A DNA stretch of 60,000 nt from Phoronis australis. Taxonomy: Eukaryota > Phoronida > Phoronidae. A model generated the notes under the pieces. It made no database searches. It worked only from the letters and a program-made list of their open reading frames with translations, and had not been told where the DNA came from. Position numbers and translations under genes: made by a program. Shown here in pieces: positions 12,601-27,600 of the stretch. Positions within the stretch are counted from its first letter, which is position 1, and each line of letters begins with the position of its first letter. Where the stretch lies: NCBI GenBank assembly GCA_002633005.1, contig NMRA01000118.1, forward strand, positions 679,678 to 739,677, given 5' to 3'.

Positions 12601-15600
12601 CCATGCATCTCTCTTGGCTTCTTAACAAAATACATTCTAGGTTGCTCCGCCAGAGCAGTTGTGTGATCACTTAGGAGCAGTCTCACATCCACAACTTACG
12701 TCAACATGCGCGCACCCAGCCTTTAATATGGGGGGCTCGAATTTCTGGCGATGTGGACCTTTCGTTGACAAAAAGCGGGAGGACTAAAAAAACGGGGTAC
12801 CACCTTCACTGTGCGTCTGCGAGTTTTGGTGGACTTTTGTCTCGTTTTCTCGGACTTCTTGTTTCTTGATCTGAGGCGGACCTTTTTGCCCACTTCACCC
12901 TGGGTGCGCGCATGGTCAACCAATTTTTGAAAGATACTTGCGTGAAGAGCTGATTTAAGTTTCAGCTCACACTGTCCTGAGCTGGAGATAATTCAATCTC
13001 CATGGCGATTTAGAACCCTTTATTTTGACCAATGTACAATTTCAATAACGGCTAAGCTATCCAGTGAAGCTCAGTGGTTTTGTTTCACAATTTTTAAGGA
13101 GTGCGTATATGTTTTTTCGAATCCCTGTCCATTGTTTGTGTTTAACGTTTTCGGAGTTCTTCCTGCTTGTGAAGTGCAGCTCTTGGTTCAATGCTTTTGC
13201 GACGATTGATAAGTTAAAGTGTAACTGGACATTCATTAATTCTCGTTTGTCTTAATTGAACACCATTTTATTGTCGAATGGTCTGCATTTTACTAAAGGG
13301 AATTAGTAAAATGAGGATGATTCAGTTACAAAATAGTGTTCAATCAAACGTGTTTGATACTGTACATTAATAAACAATTTTACCTTCAGCATCATCGTAC
13401 CAGTTCATACAGTGTATGTAATTTTCCAGATTAACGTTCTTGATGTCAACGACAACTGTCCCATAATTCCACAGTCTTCTCACACCATGGCACCTATACC
13501 AGCGCTCCAGGTGGCGCCAATAGCTAGCATTCTAGCTACAGATGGTGACAGCAGCAGCAATGCGGAGATTGAATACTTTGTCTCTGACGTGGCCCTGGAG
13601 TGAGTTCACCTTTCTTTTCCCGTTTTTCACACTAAATATATTAAGAGTAGTGCGCTCGAGTTCAGTCTACTAAATTGCCAGATTCTATGAATACATTGTG
13701 ATCTTGAAGAACATACTAACGAGTTCGTTTCAATTTCTAGCCCACCGTTTCATTACAATGAAACGATGGATTTAACGCGGGAAGTCTACGTGCAGAACTC
13801 AACTCTTACTTTCCAACTGATTGCGCTGGATAAAGGAACACCCGTCCGTGGAACTTACGCCACTGTCACGTTCGTTGTCAGCAATACATGTATTGTCAGT
13901 GTATTGTTTCAACCAATCAAATATGTTATAACCGTCAATCAAACCAGCGGCGATGTTACCCTGAGAATACCCGGATACTGGGTATATGATTTCCGTAAGT
14001 ATGAAGTAAAAACAAAAGTGACTAATTAAATGAATATAAAACAATTTTCGTCTTATTGTTCATAATGACGAGTTTTTACTAAACTCATGGTATTTAGATG
14101 TTAGTTCCTGCAAGCGTTTGCATATTTAATGTTCATATTAGCCCAGTTTGCACCTTCAGTCGTTACATCATCATGTTGACACATAACAAAAATATAACTG
14201 AAGTGGATAATTTTTTCCTTTTAGCCTGCTTGGACATAGTTGGTATCAGCACGGGATATGTCCTGGATACAATGATGTCAGCGTCTAGTTACATAGATAA
14301 ATCAGAACCTGGCCGAGGACGAGTGAATGCAACCGCAGGTAATTATAATTCAATCAGTAATTCAAGAATGTCTTTAGGGAAGATCCTGGACCTAGTGAAC
14401 GCCAAGGAAGTTCAGATTGTCCACAAGAAGTGTTGATCATTGGAAGAATTGTTTAGAAATGTATTAAAACCGGTAATCAATGCGTACTAAATAGAATAAT
14501 TGAACCTCACGGAGGAACACAATTACTTATATTTTTCCAATCCAAACGGAAAGTAATGTTAACCTGTCTTCGTCTTAGTCGTGAATGATGTAACCATAGA
14601 AATCATTATGGGGAGGTGATAAATGAGGCCATGTGTAGAAATACAGGTATAATTTCGCAAACGAATTACCAACGTGATGCTGTTGGTACAGAGAAAACAT
14701 TAAGTCGATATCATCGACTATCGTGGCCTAAAAATTATTGTACCTGCAAAGAGAATTCCCATAATTTTCAGATACTTACAAGGGTTTGACTGGAGGCTGG
14801 TTACCAAGTAGCAATGACCATAACCAATGGCTGCAGATTTCATTTGACGAGGTGTACAAAATACAAACCGTTCAGGTTCAAGGACAGTACGGAGTCAACA
14901 ACTGGGTCAAAACATTTAAACTGAGCTACAGTGACTCAAGCGGAGGCCCCTGGACAGAATATAAAAACAGCTCCGGAGTATCGGTAAGTGCATATCTTCC
15001 AAAAATATTTCTCCTCTGGTTGTGCTACTGGACATACATTGTAAGCAACAGATTTACCATTTGACAGTTGCTTTAAACTGTTACTGCACAGATATAGGGA
15101 TCGGGATATCCAGGCTGACCTCCACTAAAGTGGCCAAAGGTGAAGTGATTTCGACCTCCGGACGAAGCTGGGTGGTAACTGCGAGCACGGAGACGAAACA
15201 TGTCTTGAGGGAAAGGAGTTGTACATACAATTTGGCCCCAATGTTCCAAAACTTGCTGCGCCTGTGTGCTGCATTTCTCAGTAACCGGACTAAATCAGAT
15301 TGGATTGTTGTTGATGAATGTTGCAAGTAGCATCGTCAANAACACAATTACTTATATTTTTCCAATCCAAACGGAAAGTAATGTTAACCTGTTTTCGTGT
15401 TAGTCGTGAATGATGTAACCATAGGAATCATTATCGGGAGGTGATAAATGAGGCCATGTGTAGAAATACAGGTATAATTTCGCAAACGAATTACCAACGT
15501 GATGCTGTTGGTACAGAGGAAACATTAAGTCGATATCATCGACTATCGTGGCCTGGAAATTACTGTACCTGCAAAGAGAATTCCCATAATTTTCAGATAC

Positions 15601-18600
15601 TTACAAGGGTCTGACTGGAGGCTGGTTACCAAGTACCAATGACCAAAACCAATGGCTGCAGATTTCATTTGACGAGGTGTACAAAATACAAACCGTTCAG
15701 GTTCAAGGACAGTACGGAGTTAACAACTGGGTCAAAACATTTAAACTGAGCTACAGTGACTCAAGCGGAGGCCCCTGGACAGAATATAAAAACAGCTCCG
15801 GAGTGTCGGTAAGTGCATAGTCTTCCAAAAATATTTCTCCTCTGGTTGTGCTACTAAACATAAGCAACAGATTTACCATTTGACAGTTGCTTTAAACTGT
15901 TGCTGCACAGATATTGGGATCGAGATATCCAGGCTCACCTCCACTAAAGTGGCCGAAGGTGCCGGAGGTGAAGTGATGTCGACCTCCGGACGAAGCTGGC
16001 TGGTAACTGCGAGGACGGAGGCGAAACAGGTCTTGAAGGAAAGGAGTTGTGCCTACAAGTTGGCCCCAATGTACCAAAACCTGCTGCGCCTGTGTGCTGC
16101 ATTTCTCTGCAATCCGACTAAATGAGATTGGATTGTTGTTGATAAATGTTGCAAGTAGCATCGTCAACAACAATAAAAATCACGCAAATAATAACAGCAT
16201 CAACGAACACAGCATAGGCAAGACCACTATGAAAAATAACATTGATAGGAAAAAGGCTTAATACCTGTGTTTTGGTCCTGAAAAAAGGTATATACGTCCC
16301 GTGCACGTACAGTAGACGGATACTCTCACTGCACCTTGTCCATCTCTTATCGCTGAACAATTTTAATTTCTTGTTTCAGGTTTTTGCAGGAAATGTAGAC
16401 TCCTCTTCGGTTGTCACAGTATCCCTTGATCCAGCCGTTGTTGCGAAATACTTCAGAATTCACCCGCTCACATGGAACAACAATATCGCATTGCGACTTG
16501 AGTTGAACGGCTGTAAAGAGGAGCAACAACTATATTGTAAGTATTTTTCGTTTTCCTGCAATATTTAAGCGACTTTGTAGTTCCCATGCATAGTTATTTT
16601 TCAAAATAGCATTATTGTCTGGGCAATAACTCGCCTACCAGACAAATCCAGCATTCACACAGTTTGTTTTAGGTAAGAATCCGTTTCAGTTCTGCTTAAA
16701 TTTCGATAATCTTTCGACAAGTGTTGTTCCACGCACGTTGTCGCGTAAGTTCATTAATAAACAATTTGACGCCACTGATGTGCAATAACACTACACTAAA
16801 CTTCGACACAAGTTCAATATTTAATGCTACAAAATGAGATTAAACTACCTAATAGTTTTGGCAAAAGGTTTAACCAAGTTTAAACAGAGTCCGACTTAGT
16901 TCTGAAACATTGACCAAAACGCCTTCGAAAAGATATTCTTTCAAATTCAAGTGACTACGTGAACTAAGTGCGGCAATTTCCATATCATTTTGTGATGTTT
17001 TTAAATTTCATTTTTCGTGAATTTTGTCACAACCCAAATTTCCAGTCACTAGTGACTGCATTCATCGGGAGGAATAGTTATAAAAATGTAAATGTTTTTA
17101 CCCAATAAGGAAGTTGACCACAAGCAATGATGTTGCTCCACCGAAGAACGAACGAGCTCTCATTCACTGATCTAAGTCTGCATAAATCTCAGGGTTGCGA
17201 AGTCTTCACCGTCTGCTGTTCTATGTCTGTAGTGTCGAAACACCCTTCGGAATTGTACTTAAATCTGAAGTACTTACAAAAACTGCTTGCACAATTCTAT
17301 AAAATTTGCAGATGATCGTTCATGTGAGAGGTGCTACACCAGCAACTATTGTATTGGTGATGGAGTACAGAAACCTTGCGGTAGATGTGACCCACCACAG
17401 GCAGGTTCCACGTGCGGTCGTTCTCCTACAGAACATTCATTTGGTGCTGCCGAGGCCTGCGCAGTTTGTCCGAAAGGATGGGTAAGTCTAATCAATTGAT
17501 ATGACTGTTGATGGTTGCACCTTTATTCGGAAGAGTTCGAATTCGAGTGTTCAGTTTTGATTAGTGAAAAAATGTACAATTGTCACGGCTACATTTGGTA
17601 TAGAAATGTTTCGGAATATGATAATGACAATGGGTGTTTTGATTAACCCAGTTCCACCTGAATGAGGTTATATTTCTTGGTACAAGTGTAACAAAGATGA
17701 ATCCTTCTAAGAGTTTTGTTTGTGAATCATTGCTCACGTCAATCCTTTGGTTATCGAAAGTCGTCTCCGCAAATTAATCTTACAGAGATGTGAAAACGGA
17801 TATGCCACGCCATCTCCAAAATATCACTACATCGTATGTAATGAAAGCTATTGTCCAGATAACTTCACGCAGTGCGAGGCTGGCTATGCATGCCTTGGTG
17901 GTGTTCGACAAACGTGTCCTCCGGGAACGTATTCTAATGGAAGTTCTGGTAAGCCACATTGACTATTTCTTTGACGTCTATGCTATTGATATAACACAAG
18001 TATCCGTACCAGTCTAAAACAAATTGAAATGCGGCTGAAAGCTGTTCTTTGTTTTTCGCAGAGGTATGCGAGATGTGTTTACCTGGTACTTACCAGAACG
18101 CGACAGCCCAGGATTCGTGTATCAACTGTTCACCAGGGTACACCAGTAGTACTATGAAAGACAGATGTGACCCCTGCCCAACAGGGTCATATTCCGCTGG
18201 TGATGGCACAGGGTGCAAGAAATGCGGTGGTGTAGGGGGAACAGACTGCAGGTGTATTGCACAGCCTTATCCTTGTTTCGAGAGTGAGTAGATGGAAGTA
18301 TATTTTCTTAGGGGTTGATCTTTCTAATGGTTGCTCTGCTAATCTCAATGACACACTGCACTGGTAATACTTTCGTTGCTTGCATTCCACGCACATTCAC
18401 CTCTTCAGCACTGTCCACAGGTGCCCCCCCCACTTCTGGACTTGATCAAAAGGCCACCAACTTGTTATTTTTAAGACTTCAACAGTCATTCTTTTTCTTC
18501 TTGAGACATCCTTAAATAATGTTGTGTCGTTGGATCTGCATATAATTTCATACTCTTTTGTTTGGGCAACGATGTTCAAATTTCATTACCACATTAGTTC

Positions 18601-21600
18601 ACTTACGGAGGTATGACACAGTTTTATTTCATTGTTCTGTAAAAACAAATTAACTTCCTAATTTGGTAGCAAAGAAATATGGGTAACATGGAATTAGTTT
18701 TTCCATTGCAGATGCCTAAAAAGGTAAATGTCACTTGCAATAAGGAGGAAATTTGCCTGTGGGTTATAGAAAAGTGACCTCTAATTCAATTATTCGTTGG
18801 TCCCTTTCGAAAACAGATTGATTTCGTTGTACGATGTCAGTTTACGATGTCGTAAAACAATGATTGCTTCACAGCTTTTCGGCATTGTGTGGAGCCTCCT
18901 TGAGTAATGTGCATGTACATGAAACACGAGGACCAGAAGTTGTCATGTCAAGTGCAAAGTAAATGCCAGGGAACAATGCATGCGTGTCTTGTTGTTTCAG
19001 GTGGCGACAACAAAGCTCCATGCCACGATTATGAGAAAGACGACGGTTCCTTGTCATATGTTTGTGCGTCGTGTCCGGTAGGATTTGAAGGGGATGGCGC
19101 CACTTGTTCAGACATTGATGAGGTAAACATCCGAGTACAAGAGCGTCGATTAGTGTCAGAATTTACTTGTACACGGGAGACTTCACTAAAAATTCGTGTC
19201 ACTGGGAAACCCTTTCATAGGGGTTATGTGCTGACTGAATTATAGTTCACCATGATTTTGAAATGAATTTACGTGTATGTTGGAATGTAGGTTGTACACA
19301 AGTGTAGGCCTGGTGAAAGGCTTCACGACTGGGCAACTAGAGCGACATACAGTGTATACGCCAGAACCGCCATACTATTCTCATGTTTTCATATAGATTT
19401 TAGAAAAATAAAAACGATCTGCGTAATATTTCTCTACTCCATTCGTTTGGAAGCCATTTTACTCCGTTCAATGTAGATATGGTATATCTTCACTGGGAAA
19501 CCCCATTTTAGAACAAAAAACCTGCTATCGTGAATTTGTGTCCATCAAATGGTCAGCGAAGACGAAAGTGCCATGAAGTGTCATGAAGTTTCAATCATGT
19601 TTTGCAGTGTTCGGTTTATTCACCGTGTTGGAATGGAACTACTAGTTGTATCAACACCGTCCCTGGCTACCAGTGTATGGCATGTCCGTTTGGTCGCAAA
19701 GGCACGTATGAAGACGCTATGGCCTGGGAAGTGAACAAGCGAGTGTTCGAGCTTGGCAATGCCGTGCGATCATCTCTTCAAGTTCAGTCATGTGAAGATG
19801 TGAATGAGTGTTTAACGGACAACGGCGGCTGTGATCCAATGGCAGAATGTATCAACACCGTGGTAAGAAGCTTGCACTCTTTTTATAAAAACAAAGCAAA
19901 GTTCGTAAACTAATGATAGAATATCTCACATGTATCTGTAAATTAGATCTTGTAATGATGCGCACGTTCTTTCTCCGATGGAAACGCCATCGAAATAACA
20001 GACTGGACTTCGATTTATGGCAAATGTTGGCTGTGGAGCGACGTCAATGTTAAAGCGGGCTTGTCTAAGTGCCGGTGGTAAAAACATATGTCAGTGTGGT
20101 TCATGTTGCCTACTTGGCGACATTATAGTGGTTAGCTACGTTTGGTTTGCAATACCTTACAGGGAAGTCGTTTGTGTGGATTCTGCGCCGAAAGATATAT
20201 TGGAGATGGTTACACCGGATGTTATCCCGCCGACTACTGCGCCACAGGACAGCACAACTGTGATTCACAAGCCACGTGCTCTTACGTAGGACCTGCTGTT
20301 TTCAAATGCAAGGTATCCCCATGAAAATTGGGCTTTCAAATTTTAAAAAAATCCCATGCCACATAATTGTGAACCAACTGGTATTGTTATACATGTTGAT
20401 GGGCTTCTGTCTGACTACATTCGTCATGGGCGTGCACCAGTTAATGAGGCAGTGTTGTAAGCTGTAGTACATAACAACTAGAAAATAGCATCTAGAAAAC
20501 TGAAAGTCCACGCGTCTTCAAGAAAATTGTTTCGAGCAGTGATTGCCGTGGCAAGCTTATTCAGTTTTCCATTCATTAAAGTATGTTTACTAACACTGTG
20601 TTAGCGAACGTCATATTCCATTCAGTTTGGGACACGGGGAAGACTAGTCGATATGTAATTATGAAAATTATAAAACTAATTACAGGCTCGTGGTACACGC
20701 TATACCAGATGTACACGAGCTACTCGAGTGTACCCATTGCACTGGTCATCTGGCCCCGTTTTTATGCTTTATTAATGTACATAAAACCGATCTGAGGAAC
20801 TATAAACTTGACTTAAGGGTCTAGTGGTGTGCCACACTAGAACTCGAACCCAAGATCACGTGTAAAGGAAACGGGCACCTGTCTCGCAAAGTCACAATTC
20901 CTGTCTTATCCTGTAGATTTGTAATCAGAGAAAAACGTAATGTGTTGTACAGATATCATGTGGCACAGGTAAATGTTCTAGGATGTCACGCAAACGTAGT
21001 ACTACTATTTTCCAACATTTTGTTTACTGATATTAGAAAAATACTGTACTTCTTTCAAGAATAAAGTACCACAGGATTTGATTTTAGGACTGCATCGTAC
21101 TTTAGTTATCATTTCTTCTGTGTCGCATTTCAGTGTCGAGACGGTTATGCTGGCGATGGTCAGTACTGTGGCCTTGACCCTGACTTGGATGGCAGGCCCA
21201 GTGTTCCTCTTCCATGCAGCGACCCCTCGTGTAAACAGGTATTTTATCCATTGCACGGTTGTTTTGCATTTTCTTCAAATATCTTGGTGGTTCATAATTT
21301 ATAGTAAGATGAAAAGTGACTTTGATTAGCAAATCTTCGCAAAGAATACCAGTTGCACTCGGAAGGTTCAGCTTTGGAAAAGTCTTGCTAGCTACACGTA
21401 ACTCTTGACTGGATAACTCCAATATCGCTGACAAGTAACCAATACTTTATTGTGTAGGACAACTGTCCACAAGTTCCCAATAGCGGACAGGAAGATGCAG
21501 ATTTGGATGGGGTTGGTGATCTTTGCGATGAGGACGATGACAATGACGTCAAACCTGACGCCACGGTAAGAACATCATTTATTTGACTCACGCAGCACAT

Positions 21601-24600
21601 CAATACAATTGCGTGACAGCTGAAGTGAGACGTGGTGTTGGGGAGTTACTCATGTTAATATCTAAAAATGCTTTGATGCCATGCTATTAGATTTTTTGTT
21701 CCGCGTCGTAAATCCCATAGCTCAAATGGGATATTTGTAAGAACGATCACGTACACGTATATTTGACTTCATAGTACCGTGTTTTCCGATTGCGCGCACG
21801 ACGTTTCATACGATAATTGGAAGACTGTACAAACATTCCGATGAGTCGTATACATGTATGACTTCATGTGTTGCCATGATGGTTTCTGTGGAGGCGCTGA
21901 GGCGGCGCTACTGGACTCGGTGTGCATCTCGTTTTCATGTCATGTGAACAATTCAAGCACTTTCACTAGGTTTGGCGTCCACAGTGCATGACCAACGAAC
22001 CTGTGTGAGAGCACCTAACCACCCAAAATCGGTGTCGATTGTGAGGTGGTTAGGAATATGGATATGTGTCGCTGGTGAACAAACCGGCTAATTGCACCAT
22101 ATCTTGGAAACATCAATATTGATAAGAATTAGCCTGCTTGTCAGCATTGCCAATAACCAACACAAAAAACACAAGGCGTTGTGAGATTTTGTCAGATTCC
22201 TTACTAGATATAAGAACAGTCTTTAAATGAAAAAAATCCCACTATTAGAAATTCTTATGAGTCAATCTTGTTTTGGTATTCTTGCGCATTTGCGGAAGGC
22301 GTAATGTGTGTTGTTAGCCTTCGTCTAAGCTAAACACCAGATAAGAAAATAACAGGGGACATTGACAATAACCTGTTTTAATTGGCATGTCCTTATACAT
22401 GAACAGTACAAATACGGACATTCGACTGAAAAATGTTGTGTTTACGTTACAAGGAATGCTTGGTTATCATGAGTGTGTTGTTCATGATACATTACGTATG
22501 GTAATTACAGAGGGATGCATGTTAGTCAACCCTGCTTTGCAGATTTTGCTCGCATATGCATTCGTAGTCATGAAGGGGCAGCAATTGGTTAGCAAGGCCC
22601 CAAGTAGAGAGAGAGAGTCGGAGCAAAGGCGTATCCTGTTTGAAACGCCTAGTCGCGTACATCAGCGACTCTTTAGCTACTAAGTCGTGGCGGAACACCC
22701 GTTTACGCAATCCTATGAGTCCTATCGATGTCAGTTTTGTATACAATTAGTTGGAGATAGACAGGGCTTAACATTGGTTGTCTATTCCAGGACAACTGCA
22801 TCCTTGTCTATAATCCATCGCAAGCTGATGCTGACAATGACGGTGTAGGAGATGCGTGTGATAACTGCCCGTCGAACGCCAACACTGATCAACTGGACAC
22901 TGATAAGGATGGAACCGGTGACGTTTGTGATACAGACGATGATAATGATGGTAATCCTTTATACACCAAAAAGAGTTGTAAATGAAGTACAGGCCTGGAA
23001 CTTACTTCAAAATTTTTAATGTTTAAAATCTGTGTAATCCACGTTTGATGGAATAATGTTGTCATATGCATTAAATGAGGCCAACGTGTTAAAGCTTCAA
23101 AACCATGAGGTTCTGTGTCAGTGTTTTCAAAATATTATTTTTCAAGTTAAATTATTTGCATGGCGTGTGTAGTAAGCAAGCTGTATGGTCCACTCCGCTT
23201 CTCATATTTTGCAGTACAATAAAGAACAGTAGCAGACCAACGACCCACTTTTGAAACTTTTGATAAATCAATCTCGTATGCTTCAGAAAAGAATCTGAAT
23301 AGTGAATATTGGAAAGAATTGCACATTTCCCATTTGTCGCGTAGGTGTCCTTGATGGTGCCCCCGACAATTGTCCCTTTATACCAAATGCCGGGCAAGAA
23401 GATGCTGATGGCGATGGCGTTGGTGATGCCTGTGACAACTGTAATAATACGGCCAATGCCATCCAGAATGACGCGGATCAGAATGGTGTCGGGGATGCCT
23501 GTGACTCGGCTTCAAACAGAGATAGGTAAACATTTGCCCTATCATTTACTTCAATACTCATGCGTAACATTTGGACAAAAACTTGTGCTCTTAATAACCA
23601 TACAGTGTTTTTAAATGGAATTCTCATAGAACCACCGTTCAGTGCTATTACTGAGGGCAAAATTGTTGCGATAATAACTTGACTGTTTGGTTTGTTAAAG
23701 GGATGGAGACAGTATATTAGATTCCATGGACAACTGCCCGTTTGCATCGAATGCCGAACAGACAAATATTGACGGGGATAGTAAAGGTAAGAATTCTGTT
23801 ACACTACGATCATTGAAGCTAGGTCCACTGCACAGTTGAACGATTCCGGACTGATTTCCGACCTATATGAATTATCGAGGTACACAAAGCCATGCCTCAC
23901 GTTTGAGGCACAAATTGTAATGCTTACTTTTATGAAAATAAGACTTGAGAGAGCAATACTATAAAATCCATTTAGTTACCACACAAGAATCCTATTTTGA
24001 AGTAAAACGGATGTGTGTTCTTGTTTACAATCGAATCACCCCTGTTATCTTTGCAGGTGACATGTGCGACGACGATTTGGATGGTGATGGCAAACTTAAC
24101 AATGTAGACAATTGTCCCTATTTCTCGAATTCTGGTCAGGAGGATGTTAACGGTGAGACGTAGGCTGATATGGTTTGATGCTGTCCATTATGTTGTTATG
24201 GTGTCAATTTAACAATATGAATCTGCTCTACCTACATGTACATGTAATGACCACGCTGTAAATCGTGAACCGAAGTTACTTTTTTATTGCGTTTTAAGTA
24301 TTATTCTGCTTTGTTTCTAGTATGAACTCAAAAATATAGAAAATTATTTCGTTCACCAATACATTTTTTGCGTCAAGGTATTAAAGACAGGAACAGAGCA
24401 GTTCCTCTAAATGACTCTAAACTATAGGTCTACAATGGAAATGAATATATCAAGTCAATTGCCGTTCAACACAATTTGAGATTCTTCAATGGTAACCGCA
24501 TTTCGTGTGTTGAAAGTTGCAGTCAAGTTGTGCATATCTATATGCATGTACATGTCGTTTTCAGGTGATCGTATTGGTGACGCCTGTGCCGAAGACACCG

Positions 24601-27600
24601 ATGGTGACGGCGTTGTGGACAAATACGACAATGCTGTGAAAAATCCTCTAATCAGCAATACCAACTTGACAGATCACATCAGTGTGAAGCTTTATCCCTC
24701 CATGACGAACGCTCCCAGCCCAACATGGCAAGTCCTACACAGTGGCCGCGAGATCCGTCAAACAACAGTGACTGCAATGCCCGTGATGTACATAGGTCAG
24801 TTGTTCAACTGTTGTCACTGGAATCGTACACATGTATGTTACTTGGAAATGGAAAGAATTAAACGGGACATGGCCAATTTTCACTGTGTGTTATGGGACT
24901 AACCTTTCGATTGGCGGACAACAAGATATCAGCGTGTGTGATATCGTTGTCGAGCCTTGGAATTACATGTATGACTTGTGTCATTGTCTACCAGAATAAA
25001 ATATAAAGGCTTGTTTTATGCGAGCCAATATTGGGTTCCCATGCTGTTCAAGGGATCAGGTCTTATTTTGGGGTTTACATAACCGGGAATTTTATCCGGT
25101 GATTGGAGCAGCCAAAATTATGTTTTTTTTTTCTGGCCCTCTGGCGGTTTTAATTTAACTCTTTTTGTGTACATGCAACATAGGAACCAAAACCTTTGGA
25201 CCGGTCGAATTCAGCGGCACACTGTACGTGGACTCGGACACAGATGAAAACTACATCGGCATGGTGTTTGGCTATCAGAACAACAAGAAATTTTATGTTG
25301 CGATGTGGCGCCATAGCAACTATAACTATGGAAACTACAAAGCTGGAATAAAGGGTCTTCAACTCAAGGTTTGTTTAAGAGGCCTTGTGGTCCCTTGTTT
25401 GTCTCAAAGCCGCAGAGCAGTCGTTCTCTTCGACATTGACTAATTTGTAAAAGATTAGTGTATTACAGTTTATGTTAAATAATTGGTTACTTAATTTTAA
25501 TAACGTTGGGCAAGCATACTGTTTTTGTTATTAACCTTAAATAATAGGTCACGACATCAAATTTCCCAATGACATCATTTTAAACATCAGAACCGGCATG
25601 AACAAAAAAGGAGGTATCATACTTATTTGACCCAGTAAAACATCGCAATTTCAACGACGTAACACAATCGACGTCAAATGAAATGTGACAGGGAATTCCT
25701 GATCTTTACATTGGGGTTCTTTTGAATGTCAAATTGTTCATTCTTATCTGACGATGTTTGGGGTATCATAGTCCGTGATCCCCCATTTAAAAGTTAAATA
25801 AATCAGTAAGAAACAATTTTAGGGTGTAACTGCTCTGTGAAAGATAAAACACTAAAATACGAGATACTCAAAATCCGGAAAGACTTTTGCCTAAAGCGGC
25901 GGAAAAAACAGTAAGCGAGAAATATATTGAAACCCGTTTTAATGGCTTTCAACACATAAAATTAGCTAGCATCGTGCAACGATGTTAATCTACTTTCAAA
26001 TGTTTTTTATCATTTATTTAATAAACGTTGGTCTTTCAGTATCCCTTGTAAATTTCTTCTAGAAGTGCTTTTGTTTATAAGCGGCCCAACGGAAAAACAT
26101 GTCGGGTACCCCCGCTTGGAGATTTGCAATATTTTAGACCATAATAAAAATATCAGCAAAATTGTGTCGAACCCACTTAAAGCCATTTGGAACACCTAAA
26201 TTATTTTCGAAAGAATTCCGAATGACTTTAGGATGTTCTTCATTGTTTGCCAGAAGGCGATCGTTGTTCTAGGACATAGCTAATGAAAATTTGAATATTT
26301 TTATTTCAAATAACACGCATTTAATATGAAAAAATAATGATTTCGAGTGTTATAATAGCCTTAAGTAAATTAGTTCAAATTTTACAATGACGTCATACTA
26401 AACAGCATATACACCAATACGAGAGGAATGGAAAGAAAACACCAAGGAAAAAATAAACAGTGACCAAATTGTTGTGGAAGCCAAAGCAATAAAATACATG
26501 TACAAATGTATGACCTACTCAAGTTCCAGAAAAAGAATTACTCATGCCGACGTAAGAGAACGAGTAAACCGGGAAATAGAATCGAAGCCGTCACACCTGC
26601 CACTGTGCAACGAAATTAATTTGTTCTCAACAATATTTCGATCATTAATCAAATTAGAGATAGATAATTCTGTGATAAATGTGAAGTTTGGCTTGTTGCC
26701 ATAGGTGTCTGTGCTTAGGCGGGTGTTCAGTTACAATGCCTCTGCTTTTGTAGATTTGTAGTAGGCAAAGACCAAAATGTAATTTAATACACATTTTAAA
26801 AAAATCAACGATAAATCAAAATTGTGTTGAACCTCCTTAAGGAAGTATTTTCATGCTCCTAACTACGCTAATGTATACCAGGAACTAAATGGCAATGCTA
26901 TTTCAACACCATCTACACTATACAAAGTGCAGTTTTAGTCAATGACAATATGAAAATGTGAAAACAAAGAAATCTGCAAATAGGTGACCTTTGAAATAAT
27001 GACGTACTTTGGGGGATCACACAACCTGCATCATGCAGTGTTATTCCCCAACACCACATCTCGATAATAACTGGACACGGTTGAGTTATTTACCGCGGAT
27101 CATGTTTGACATAGAACTCCTTAACATTTGGCAATTTTCAACCTCCTTCATATTCACTTCATCGCTATATGCTGTGCTTCTAACTGATTTCACCAAGCAA
27201 TCGCAGAGTTAAGGAATTGTTGAGAAAGTTCCACAAGCGGTTACAAATGCGCTTTCCACCGCAAAAACAGCACTAAATATTATTCAATTAGTCTCATCGT
27301 GCTCTTTACTGAAAGTTATTTCTGGGCTGAGAAATAATGGCAATTCGCTATTGTTTGAGACCATGATCCACAAGTTGACAAGTGTCATGGCATTTTATTC
27401 GTAGTGCATAATCTGGAGAAACTCATGTAGCAGTGTTAGTTCTTTGCAAGACCAAAAATCACTTCTCATCTAGTAAAGAACAGGTGTAAGTGTAGTGGGG
27501 CTTTATACACGAACCTGAAGTGTTGTCACAGATATTAAGATATAATAATTTGTGGAAAAACGTATGTCTGACATTAGGTAAACTTCAATATTGGACGCAG

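Noticed and set aside
11698-13994. A separate classical cadherin gene
   Set aside because: Frame and phases continue into the discoidin domain, there is no transmembrane or cytoplasmic region, and only about two repeats exist.
15081-16173. Open frames on both strands in the intron downstream of each exon 20 copy
   Set aside because: They are duplicated because the DNA is; both strands are equally open and one copy has indels changing length, so coding is unsupported.
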